Shown: one piece after another, positions 1 through 6,798 of the stretch | Layout: the number at the start of each line of letters is the position of its first letter | How positions within the stretch are numbered: position 1 is the stretch's first letter | From: CALMFQ01 sp964495595 | GTDB taxonomy: Bacteria; Pseudomonadota; Gammaproteobacteria; Burkholderiales; SCOH01 | Reading direction: 5' to 3' | DNA length: 27,366 nucleotides | Assembly: GCA_964495595.1 (NCBI GenBank) | Contig: CAZBWH010000041.1 | Span: 1 to 27,366, forward strand | The notes under the pieces: model-generated | What the model was told of the DNA's origin: nothing | The model's database searches: none | What the model saw: only the letters and a program-made list of their open reading frames with translations | Made by a program: the position numbers and the translations under genes

Positions 1-30
1 CGCCGGCAATTGCTGGGCGCGGCGCAATGA
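1..30 (+). CDS. C-terminal end of an upstream gene (partial)
   Basis: An open frame enters from the left edge and ends at TGA 28-30, encoding at least RRQLLGAAQ. The stop overlaps the ATG of the next gene (27-29) in an ATGA arrangement, as at the next three junctions of this operon, so it is probably a real translationally coupled gene. Nothing about its function can be read from nine residues. In related operons a cyclopropane-fatty-acid-synthase-like methyltransferase or a DUF gene commonly sits here, but that is only inference. Confidence 0.5.
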   Translation, partial: RRQLLGAAQ

Positions 31-1283
31 CGCTCGCGATCCGGCATCTGTCTGCCTATGCGCTGCTCGGTGCGCCGCTGGCCATGGCCGCGCTGCCGGT
101 GTATGTGCTGGCGCCCAGGCTGTACGGCGATGAGCTGGGCATGTCGCTCGGCTTGCTCGGCGCCGTGCTGTTTGGTGCACGGCTGATCGATACGCTGCAG
201 GACCCATGGCTGGGGCGGGTGGTGGATCGCTGGCAACAGCGCGGCTGGCCGGGGCTGCTGATTGCTGGGTCGCTTGGTCTGGCAGCCGGATTTGTCGCGT
301 TGTTTGCGCCGCCGGCGTTGAGCGAGGCAGGCCTTGCCTGGTGGCTGGCCGCGAGCCTGGTGCTGGCTTACACCGCGCACAGCCTGATCAACGTCTGTTA
401 TCTCGCCTGGGGCGCGCGGATTTCCGACGATCCGCTGCAACGCAGCCGCATCACCGGCTGGCGGGAGGCGTGTGGTCTGGCGGGTGTGCTGCTGGCGAGC
501 GTGTTGCCGCTGTTGCTGGCCAATCAGTTGCCGGCAGGACTGGCGCGTGCCGTCTTTTCGGCGCTGTTTGTGCTGCTGTTGCTGCTCGGCGTGGTGGCAT
601 TGTTGTGGCGCGCACCGTTACCCGCAATCGCGGCTCGCTCGGAGCAGGTTGACTGGTGGCTGCCCTGGCGCAATGCCGCGTTTTCGCGGCTGGCGCTGGT
701 CTTTTTGCTCAACGGGCTGGCCTTGTCGGTTGCCGCGACGCTGGCGCTGTTTTTCATTGCAGATGTGATCGGCCTGCCGCAATGGGGAGGCGCGTTTCTG
801 GCGCTGTATTTCGTCGGCGGAGCGTTGTGCCTGCCTTTATGGGTGTGGCTCGGCAACCGTATCGGCAAGCCTGATGCTTGGTTGCTGAGCATGTTGCTGA
901 GCTGTCTGGCGTTTGTCTGGGCGGCTTTGCTGGGCGCGGGTGATGGTTGGCAATATGCCTGTGTGTGCCTGTTGTCCGGGCTTGCGCTGGGCGCCGATCT
1001 GGCCTTGCCGCCGGCGCTGCTGGCGGATGTGATCCCGCCGCAGCAGCGCGGTGCCACCGGTAGTTATTTCGGCTACTGGAGCCTGCTGGCGAAGTTGTCG
1101 CTGGCACTGGCGGCCGGGGTGGCGCTGCCTTTGCTGTCGCTGCTGGATTATCGGCCGGGCGGCGGCACCGGGCTGCTGGCCTTGTCTTTGGTGTACGCAC
1201 TGTTGCCGTGTGGCCTGAAGTTGCTGGCGGCGGGTGTGTTGCTGGCATCCCGCCGGCAATTGCAGATTGCGGAGGAAGCATGA
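27..1283 (+). CDS. MFS transporter, probably GPH/MFS_2-like
   Basis: A 418-residue, very hydrophobic protein with about 12 predicted membrane helices, the usual size for the major facilitator superfamily. A motif-A-like loop after helix 2 reads RLIDTLQDPWLGRVVDRW, resembling the glycoside-pentoside-hexuronide/MFS_2 type (D-PxxGxxxDR). The substrate cannot be deduced. It overlaps its upstream neighbour by ATGA, and its own stop overlaps the next start, so it is translated as part of a polycistron ending in a light-sensor-type regulator. Members of such operons act on membrane lipids or envelope, so a lipid-related or protective role is possible but unproven. The start is fixed by the ATGA overlap. 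Confidence 0.85.
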   Translation: MTLAIRHLSAYALLGAPLAMAALPVYVLAPRLYGDELGMSLGLLGAVLFGARLIDTLQDPWLGRVVDRWQQRGWPGLLIAGSLGLAAGFVALFAPPALSEAGLAWWLAASLVLAYTAHSLINVCYLAWGARISDDPLQRSRITGWREACGLAGVLLASVLPLLLANQLPAGLARAVFSALFVLLLLLGVVALLWRAPLPAIAARSEQVDWWLPWRNAAFSRLALVFLLNGLALSVAATLALFFIADVIGLPQWGGAFLALYFVGGALCLPLWVWLGNRIGKPDAWLLSMLLSCLAFVWAALLGAGDGWQYACVCLLSGLALGADLALPPALLADVIPPQQRGATGSYFGYWSLLAKLSLALAAGVALPLLSLLDYRPGGGTGLLALSLVYALLPCGLKLLAAGVLLASRRQLQIAEEA

Positions 1284-1810
1284 TGTGGCGACTGTGGGTG
1301 GTATGGCTGGGGGTATTGCTGTCCGGCTGCGCTGGCGTTGAGGTCAAGCATTACGCCGCGCAGCAACCTGCGCTGCATTTGGAGCAATTCTTCAACGGCC
1401 GGGTCGAAGCCTGGGGCATGTTCCAGAAGCGCAATGGCGAGGTGGTGAAACGTTTTCAGGTGCAGATCGACGCCAGTTGGCAGGGCGAGCGCGGCATCCT
1501 CGATGAATCCTTCCGGTACAGCGATGGCAGCACGCAGCGCCGGGTGTGGCAGCTGCAGCGGGTGGCGGAAGGGCGATATGTCGGCCGCGCCGATGACGTC
1601 GAGGGCGAGGCCGTGGGCGAAGTCAGCGGCAACGCCTTGCGCTGGCGCTACGTGCTGCGCCTGCCGGTGGATGGCGTCGAATACCGGGTCGATTTCGACG
1701 ACTGGATGTATCTGATCGACAGCGAAACCATGGTCAACCGCTCGGTGATGAGCAAGTTTGGCGTCGAGCTGGGGCAGGTGACGCTGTTTTTCCGCAGGCG
1801 GCCGGCATGA
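1280..1810 (+). CDS. DUF3833 family lipoprotein
   Basis: A 176-residue protein beginning MMWRLW with a hydrophobic signal segment and a lipobox (LLSGC, Cys at about residue 17), so it is predicted to be a lipoprotein anchored in the cell envelope. The remainder is a beta-rich soluble domain with the patterns of DUF3833 (LEQFFNGRVEAWGMFQ near the N-terminus, DDWMYLID and NRSVMSKFG near the C-terminus). Biochemical function is unknown. A GGAGGA ribosome site at 1271-1276 precedes the ATG at 1280, which overlaps the MFS stop. A longer frame opens upstream at 1208 but lies inside the MFS gene. The family repeatedly occurs with SDR, NTF2-like and cfa-like genes in stress- or light-inducible operons. 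Confidence 0.85.
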   Translation: MMWRLWVVWLGVLLSGCAGVEVKHYAAQQPALHLEQFFNGRVEAWGMFQKRNGEVVKRFQVQIDASWQGERGILDESFRYSDGSTQRRVWQLQRVAEGRYVGRADDVEGEAVGEVSGNALRWRYVLRLPVDGVEYRVDFDDWMYLIDSETMVNRSVMSKFGVELGQVTLFFRRRPA

Positions 1811-2577
1811 GTCTGAATCGCCCGATTTCCTCCTGGCAAGGCCGGCGCGTGTGGCTTATTGGCGCCTCGTCCGGCATCGGCGCGGCCTGCGCGCAAATGC
1901 TGGCGCAACAAGGCGCCAGGGTGGCCGTGTCGGCGCGGCGCACCGATGCCATGGCGCAACTGGGCTTGCCGGACGGCAGCCTGCTGTTGCCGATGGATGC
2001 GCTGCTGGCCGAACAATGGCAACAGTCGCTGGACCGGGTGGTTGCCGCCTGGGGCGGGGTGGATCTGGTGCTGATCTGCCATGCCGACTATCAGCCGACC
2101 CGCGCCTGGGAACTGCAGGGCGATGTCGCACGCCGCATGGTCGATATCAATCTCGGCAGTGTCTACACCGGTCTGGCCACGGTGTTGCCGCAACTGCTGG
2201 CGCAGCAGTGCGGCGGTATTGGCATGATTGCCAGCGTGGCCGGATATTTTGGCATGCCGAACGCGCTGACCTACGCACCGATGAAGGCCGCGCTGATCAA
2301 TCTGGCGGAAAACCTGTATCTGGATCTGGCGCCGCGCGGGCTGGGGGTGTATCTGATCTGCCCCGGTTTTGTCGATACCCGGCTCACCCGCAGCAATCGC
2401 TTTGCCATGCCGGCGCTGCAGAGCCCCGGGCAGGCGGCGCAAGCCATTCTGCGCGGCCTGCAGCGCGGCGAGTTTGAAATCCACTTTCCCAAACGTTTTA
2501 CCCGGCTGCTGAAGTTGCTGCAGTGGCTGCCGTTTTCGTGGCGCAGTGTTCTGCTGCAGAAAGGAATCCAGTCATGA
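1807..2577 (+). CDS. Short-chain dehydrogenase/reductase (SDR)
   Basis: A 256-residue classical-type SDR. The Rossmann nucleotide-binding motif is GASSGIG (residues 19-25). The catalytic set is Asn115 (DINLGS), Ser143 (IASVAG), and Tyr156 and Lys160 (YAPMK), so an active NAD(P)(H) oxidoreductase is expected. The residue after the second strand (SARRTDAM) has arginines, suggesting NADPH preference. The C-terminus is basic and hydrophobic (KRFTRLLKLLQWLPFSWRS), which may associate with membrane. The substrate is unknown; operon partners suggest a lipid. Its start overlaps the DUF3833 stop and its stop overlaps the next gene's start, both by ATGA. Confidence 0.92.
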   Translation: MSLNRPISSWQGRRVWLIGASSGIGAACAQMLAQQGARVAVSARRTDAMAQLGLPDGSLLLPMDALLAEQWQQSLDRVVAAWGGVDLVLICHADYQPTRAWELQGDVARRMVDINLGSVYTGLATVLPQLLAQQCGGIGMIASVAGYFGMPNALTYAPMKAALINLAENLYLDLAPRGLGVYLICPGFVDTRLTRSNRFAMPALQSPGQAAQAILRGLQRGEFEIHFPKRFTRLLKLLQWLPFSWRSVLLQKGIQS

Positions 2578-2990
2578 CTGACCACGGTTTGCAGCCGCTG
2601 CTGGAGTGGTATGCCCGGCTGACACCTGCTTCGCTGGCCCAGATCGGCGATTATTACGTTGCCGATGCGCATTTTCGCGATCCGTTCAACGATGTACGCG
2701 GCCTGGCGTCGATCCGGGCAATTTTTGACCACATGTTTGCCGTGACCCAGGCACCGCACTTTGTATTCCACGAGCAGTTGCAACAGGGCGAGCGGGCGTT
2801 TGTCACCTGGCGGTTCGACTGCCTGATCCGCCACCGTCTGTGGCAGATCGACGGCAGCACCTATCTGCGTTTCGGGGCCGATGGCCGGGTGGTCGAGCAT
2901 CGCGATTACTGGGATGCCGCAGCCGAGCTGTATGAAAAGCTGCCGCTGATCGGCAGCGTGTTGCGCCTGCTCAAGCGATCAATGCGATAA
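2574..2990 (+). CDS. NTF2-like (SnoaL-type) protein
   Basis: A 138-residue protein with the NTF2/SnoaL cone-fold pattern: N-terminal helices, then HFRDPFNDVRGLASIRAIFDHMF, then strands ending in GRVVEHRDYWDAA. The fold binds or isomerises small molecules, and the substrate here is unknown. The ATG at 2574 overlaps the SDR stop, with AAAGGA about 10 nt upstream, so I choose it over an earlier in-frame start at 2523. Pairing of an NTF2-like protein with an SDR is typical of the RpoE/ChrR- or LitR-linked envelope operons. Its TAA stop (2988-2990) lies inside a putative -10 box for the next gene. Confidence 0.85.
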   Translation: MTDHGLQPLLEWYARLTPASLAQIGDYYVADAHFRDPFNDVRGLASIRAIFDHMFAVTQAPHFVFHEQLQQGERAFVTWRFDCLIRHRLWQIDGSTYLRFGADGRVVEHRDYWDAAAELYEKLPLIGSVLRLLKRSMR

Positions 2991-2991
2991 T
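2961..2991 (+). promoter_or_regulatory. Putative internal promoter for litR
   Basis: TTGCGC (2961-2966) and an extended -10 element TGCGATAAT (2983-2991) are separated by 19 nt. The -10 hexamer GATAAT overlaps the stop codon of the NTF2-like gene. Predicted transcription would begin near 2998, giving a very short leader to either litR start (3005 or 3017). An independent promoter would fit the autoregulation known for this regulator family. The spacer is long, so confidence is modest. Confidence 0.35.
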
Positions 2992-3004
2992 CCACGCTCA
3001 AAAA

Positions 3005-3916
3005 ATGGTCTTGAACATGAACCCGCACTATCCGATTGCCGCCGTCGAGCGGGAAACCGGCATCCCCAAGGATTTGCTGCGCCAGTGGGAGCGGCGCTAC
3101 CAGTTTCCGTTGCCGGCACGCGACGACAACGGCGACCGGCTGTACACCCAGCAGGAGCTGGACAAGCTGCGGCTGATCCGGCAACTGATGGAGCGCGGCA
3201 AGCGTCCCGGCAAGCTGATCACGCTACAGGTAGCCGAGCTGCAGCAATTGCTGGCCAGCCATGCAGACCAGGATGCCGCTGCACTCGGACAATTACTGCC
3301 GCTGCTGCGCCAGCGCGACCTGCACGCCATCCGCCACTGGCTACGGCAGCAACTGGCCAGCCAGGGCTTGCGCCAGTTCGTCTGCCAGACCGTCAGCCAG
3401 GCCAATATCGATATCGGCGCAGCGTGGGAACGTGGCGAACTGGCGGTGCATGAAGAACACCTTTACACCGAGCAGATCCAGAGCCTGCTGCGGCAGGCCA
3501 TTCACGAAATGTACACCGACCCGCAGCCGCCGCGGATCATGCTGACCACCGTTCCCGGCGAGCAGCACGGGCTGGGCTGCCTGATGGCCGAAGCCGTACT
3601 GCGGCACGAGGGCTGCGATGTCATCCCGTTCGGCACCGAAATGCCATTCCGGGAAATCATCGAGGCGGCCATCAGCCATCGGGTCGACGTCGTCGGCCTG
3701 AGCTTCAGCGCCGCCTTTCCGGCCACCGATGCGGTGGTGGCGCTGGCCGGGCTGCGGCAGATGCTGCCAGCGCAGATCGGCATCTGGGCCGGCGGCGCCG
3801 CACTGAACAACCGGCCCCTTGTGGCCGAAGGCATCCTGCTGACGGTGTCGCTGGAAGAGATCGTTGACGCTGCAGCCGGTTGGCGGGCAAGGCGGGCAGC
3901 TGCCGCAGCCGGTTGA
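3005..3916 (+). CDS. litR: MerR-family cobalamin-binding photoreceptor regulator (LitR/CarH type)
   Basis: A 303-residue regulator. Residues about 9-75 form a MerR winged helix (YPIAAVERETGIPKDLLRQWERRY). Residues about 90-170 form the four-helix B12-capping bundle with the Wx9EH motif (Trp141, Glu151, His152). Residues about 177-300 form the Rossmann B12-binding domain with ExHxxG (Glu186, His188, Gly191), where the His is the expected lower axial ligand of cobalt. These are the residues used by CarH/LitR, which bind adenosylcobalamin in the dark, tetramerise and repress, and release DNA when light breaks the Co-C bond. A target in the preceding operon is inferred. An ATG at 3017 fits family N-termini equally well; neither start has a clear Shine-Dalgarno. 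It converges with cobS. Confidence 0.9.
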   Translation: MVLNMNPHYPIAAVERETGIPKDLLRQWERRYQFPLPARDDNGDRLYTQQELDKLRLIRQLMERGKRPGKLITLQVAELQQLLASHADQDAAALGQLLPLLRQRDLHAIRHWLRQQLASQGLRQFVCQTVSQANIDIGAAWERGELAVHEEHLYTEQIQSLLRQAIHEMYTDPQPPRIMLTTVPGEQHGLGCLMAEAVLRHEGCDVIPFGTEMPFREIIEAAISHRVDVVGLSFSAAFPATDAVVALAGLRQMLPAQIGIWAGGAALNNRPLVAEGILLTVSLEEIVDAAAGWRARRAAAAAG

Positions 3917-4082
3917 CCCGGGATTAGTCTCAAGTCTGACAGGCTGCTGGTTATCCGGAGTGGCCCGCTGTGCCGGGTTCATTTCCAGCTGTTCGGTATT
4001 CTCCAGCATTCAAGTCGAGTATCGCCGGATTCCGCGCCCCTGCCGGATTGGCTCGTCAGCGATCGTCTGGTGTTCTGCTGGC
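3917..4082. other. Convergent intergenic region litR/cobS
   Basis: These 166 bases separate two convergent genes. A 7-bp inverted repeat (TCTGCTG-gct-CAGCAGA, 4074-4090) spans the cobS stop codon but is not followed by a T-run on either strand. An 8-base direct repeat (GCCGGATT) occurs twice near 4023-4050. I see no convincing intrinsic terminator and no gene. Confidence 0.4.
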
Positions 4083-4802
4083 TCAGCAGACTGCCGCCAG
4101 CCCGGTTGCCAGCAGCAGACCGGTTTCGACGACTTCTACCCCGGCGCCGAGGCAATCGCCGGTCATGCCGCCCACCGCGCGCAGCAGCCAGCGGCGATAC
4201 AGCCAGATCAGCAGCGGTGCCAGCAGCAACGGCGGTGCCTGCCACAGCGACAGCAGCGCCAGCAGCACCAGCCAGCCGCGGCGGGCGCCATAGGGCACGC
4301 GCCAGCCGAACTGTTCGCCCATGCCGGCCGACACCGGCGGCAGCGTCTGCCAGTACAACACGCCGAGCCGCGCCCAGGCCGGGATCAGCAACAGGCCCAG
4401 CCAAGCCTGGTTGCGCACCGCCAGCATCAGCAATACCAGTTTGCCGGCCAGTTGCAGGATCAGCGTCAACACACCGAAGCTGCCCAGATGCGGGTCTTTC
4501 AGCACGGCCAGAAAGCGTTCGCGGTCGCGGTGGGCGGCACCGAGTGCATCGGCCAGGTCGGCCAGCCCGTCCAGATGCAAGCCGCCGGTCAGCAGCGCCC
4601 AGCCGAGCAGGCCGGCCCAGGCCGCCAGCCACGGATCGACCAGGCTGGCCGGCCAGATCAGCGCCAGCAGCAGGCCGCCGAGCAGCAGGCCAACCAGCGG
4701 AAACCAGCGTGCCGCATCGGCCAGCCATTCCGGGCGGAATTCGCGCAGCTGCGGTGTAGGCAGCCGGGTAAAAAACTGCACGGCGAGGATGAACTTCTGC
4801 AT
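4083..4802 (-). CDS. cobS: Adenosylcobinamide-GDP ribazoletransferase (cobalamin synthase)
   Basis: A 239-residue polytopic inner-membrane protein of usual CobS length (about 240-260). It joins adenosylcobinamide-GDP to alpha-ribazole (or its phosphate) in the last part of B12 assembly. Family signatures are visible: FFTRLPTP near the N-terminus, GGLHLDGLADLADAL around residue 73, KDPHLGSFG around 102, and GGMTGDCLGA around 211, with acidic residues for divalent metal. Its ATG (4800-4802) shares one base with the cobQ TGA, a TGATG junction implying translational coupling. The longer open frame upstream lies wholly inside cobQ and is not used. It is the last gene of a minus-strand run beginning at 9440. 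Confidence 0.95.
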   Translation of the reverse strand: MQKFILAVQFFTRLPTPQLREFRPEWLADAARWFPLVGLLLGGLLLALIWPASLVDPWLAAWAGLLGWALLTGGLHLDGLADLADALGAAHRDRERFLAVLKDPHLGSFGVLTLILQLAGKLVLLMLAVRNQAWLGLLLIPAWARLGVLYWQTLPPVSAGMGEQFGWRVPYGARRGWLVLLALLSLWQAPPLLLAPLLIWLYRRWLLRAVGGMTGDCLGAGVEVVETGLLLATGLAAVC

Positions 4803-6253
4803 CAGCAGGCCAGCCCGGCGCGACGCGCCTTGTCCCAGTCGAGTGCCTGTTCCAGCGCATCGGTCAGCCGGTCGATGGCCTGATCCAGGCGGCTGGCGGC
4901 ATCCAGCTCGGCGCGGCTGTGGCAGCCGGCCCATTCCAGCAGCAGGTTCAGCGCCTGCGGCTGGTCGAACAGGCCATGCAGATAACAGCCGAATACCTGG
5001 CCATCGTCGCTGACCGCGCCGTCGACGCCGCGGCTGTCCAGTTGCAATGTGGTATTGCCGCCAGCCAGGCTGCTCACCCCGTGGTGGATTTCGTAGCCGC
5101 AAACCGGCGCCGTCCGGCCATTCAATTGCAACACGCCGCTGACATTGGCCAGCTGCTTGTCCGGCGCAAGTCTGGTCTGCAGCGGCAGGTAGCCGAGGCC
5201 GGCGTTGTCGCCGGCCGGGCCTTCGAGTCCGTCCGGATCGTCGATGCGTTCGCCGAGCATCTGGTAGCCGCCGCAGATGCCGATCAGCTTGCCGCCGTAA
5301 CGCAGATGGCGCCGGATCGCCGCATCCCAGCCGCTGTCGCGCAGCCACGCCAGATCGCCGCGGGTGTTCTTGCTGCCGGGCAGGATGATCAGGTCGGCCG
5401 GCGGCGGTGTCTGGCCGGGGCCGATATAACGGAAGTCCACGCCTGGCAGCTGGCGCAGCGGATCGAAATCGGTGTGATTGGAAATATGCGGCAGCGCCGG
5501 CACCACGATGCGGAAGTCGCCCTTTGCCTGCTGCTCGCGCGGCAAGGCATCTTCGGCGGCGATATCCAGCCCGTGCAGGTACGGCAGCACCGCCAGCACC
5601 GGTTTGCCGGTTTTGGCCTCCAGCCAGTCCAGCCCCGGCTGCAGCAGGCTCAGGTCGCCGCGAAAGCGGTTGATGATGAAACCGCGAATGCGCGCCTGTT
5701 CCGATTCCGCCAGGCAGGCCAGCGTGCCGACGATATGCGCGAACACGCCGCCGCGGTCGATATCCGCCACCAGCCACACCGGGCAATCGGCCTGCTCGGC
5801 GAAACCCATGTTGGCGATGTCGTTGGCGCGCAGGTTGACTTCCGCCGGGCTGCCGGCGCCTTCGACCACCACGTGGTCATAAGCCTCGCACAGGCGCTGC
5901 CAGGATTCGAACACCGCCTGCCGCGCCTGCGCCTTGTAGGCGTGGTAATCGACCGCATCCAGATTGCCGATCGGGTGGCCGTGGATGATCACCTGCGCGG
6001 TGCAGTCGGCAGTCGGTTTCAGCAACACCGGGTTGTGATCGGTATGCGGCGGGATGCGACAGGCAGCGGCCTGCACCGCCTGCGCGCGGCCGATTTCGCC
6101 GCCATCGACAGTCACCGCACTGTTCAGCGCCATGTTCTGCGGCTTGAACGGCGCAACGTTTAATCCGCGGCGCACCAACAGGCGACACAAAGCGGTAACC
6201 AGCGTACTTTTGCCGGCATCCGAGGTGCAACCCTGAATCATCAGACCGGGCAA
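4802..6253 (-). CDS. cobQ: Cobyric acid synthase (glutamine-dependent)
   Basis: CobQ/CbiP amidates four side-chain carboxylates of adenosylcobyrinic a,c-diamide using glutamine and ATP in the cytoplasm. The N-terminal dethiobiotin-synthetase-like ATPase domain has the P-loop QGCTSDAGKST. The C-terminal class I glutaminase domain has the nucleophile Cys in GICGGYQMLG and the late catalytic His in YLHGLFD. Length is about 483 residues, normal for the family. I prefer a TTG start at 6253 because GGAG lies 7 nt upstream and the product (MPGLMIQG...) matches the usual few residues before the P-loop strand. An ATG at 6241 is the alternative and has no ribosome site. It follows the cobC-like stop by one base. 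Confidence 0.94.
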   Translation of the reverse strand: MPGLMIQGCTSDAGKSTLVTALCRLLVRRGLNVAPFKPQNMALNSAVTVDGGEIGRAQAVQAAACRIPPHTDHNPVLLKPTADCTAQVIIHGHPIGNLDAVDYHAYKAQARQAVFESWQRLCEAYDHVVVEGAGSPAEVNLRANDIANMGFAEQADCPVWLVADIDRGGVFAHIVGTLACLAESEQARIRGFIINRFRGDLSLLQPGLDWLEAKTGKPVLAVLPYLHGLDIAAEDALPREQQAKGDFRIVVPALPHISNHTDFDPLRQLPGVDFRYIGPGQTPPPADLIILPGSKNTRGDLAWLRDSGWDAAIRRHLRYGGKLIGICGGYQMLGERIDDPDGLEGPAGDNAGLGYLPLQTRLAPDKQLANVSGVLQLNGRTAPVCGYEIHHGVSSLAGGNTTLQLDSRGVDGAVSDDGQVFGCYLHGLFDQPQALNLLLEWAGCHSRAELDAASRLDQAIDRLTDALEQALDWDKARRAGLAC

Positions 6254-6254
6254 T

Positions 6255-6770
6255 TCAGATCTCCAGTAAATGAGGCGAAGCAAACCCGATCGGCGCCGAC
6301 CAGCGCGAATCCCCGTCGAGCAGCCCGTGTTCCGCCAGCGCCAGCCGGATCAGGCCGGCGTGGGTCACCAGCAGCACACGCGGCAGTCCGGTGGCCTGCA
6401 ATCGGGCCACCACCTGCTGCCAGCGCGCCCGCAACATCGCCGCACTTTCACCGCCGCCGGGGCGGTAATGCCAGATATCGGCCGCCCAGGCATCGAGCTG
6501 TTCGCGCGGCAGCTCGTCCCATGGCCGTCCCTCCCAGGCGCCGAAATCCAGCTCCTGCAGCAGCGGCCACAATACCGGGCGCGGATGCAGCCGCTGCGCC
6601 AGCAACCGGCAGCGCCGCAACGGGCTGCTGAACACCGGCAGCCCGCGATACTGGCGCAGCATAGCGGTACAGGCAAGCAAGGCATCCGGCTGCGGCGGCA
6701 GATCGAGCCGGCCGTAACAACGGCCATGGGCGCCGATGGCAGGGGGGTGACGCACGAGGATCAGTTGCAT
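6255..6770 (-). CDS. cobC: Histidine phosphatase, probable alpha-ribazole phosphatase
   Basis: A 171-residue member of the phosphoglycerate-mutase/histidine phosphatase superfamily. The catalytic motif near the N-terminus is LVRHPP (His8; RHP instead of the usual RHG or RHT), followed by GRCYGRLDLPP, which resembles CobC. The second catalytic His is in LLVTHAGLIRLAL. CobC removes the 5'-phosphate from alpha-ribazole phosphate or adenosylcobalamin phosphate. Immediate coupling to cobQ and cobS supports this over a general phosphatase. AGGGA lies about 6 nt before the ATG. Only 28 nt separate it from the upstream PLP-enzyme gene, leaving no room for a cobalamin riboswitch. Confidence 0.85.
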   Translation of the reverse strand: MQLILVRHPPAIGAHGRCYGRLDLPPQPDALLACTAMLRQYRGLPVFSSPLRRCRLLAQRLHPRPVLWPLLQELDFGAWEGRPWDELPREQLDAWAADIWHYRPGGGESAAMLRARWQQVVARLQATGLPRVLLVTHAGLIRLALAEHGLLDGDSRWSAPIGFASPHLLEI

Positions 6771-6798
6771 CGGTTCCCTGAGGCAAAAGGGCGGTCGG

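Noticed and set aside
1..1263. Identical 13-mer CGCCGGCAATTGC at 1-13 and 1251-1263
   Set aside because: Both copies encode Arg-Arg-Gln-Leu near the end of a gene, and nothing flanks them to suggest a repeat element; likely coincidence in this codon usage.
4074..4090. Hairpin at the cobS stop as an intrinsic terminator
   Set aside because: The stem is only 7 bp and no T-run follows on either strand.
3864..4883. Long + strand open frame opposite cobS
   Set aside because: Its Gln/Ala/Arg-rich product has no family character and is the antisense shadow of cobS in high-GC DNA; cobS has clear motifs.
4919..6163. 414-codon + strand open frame opposite cobQ
   Set aside because: Antisense shadow with low-complexity Gln/Val/Arg composition; the minus-strand CobQ has intact catalytic motifs.
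6771..6798. Cobalamin riboswitch before the cob genes
   Set aside because: The gap before cobC is only 28 nt, far too short. I also saw no B12-box-like element before the first gene at 9440, though I could not run a covariance model.
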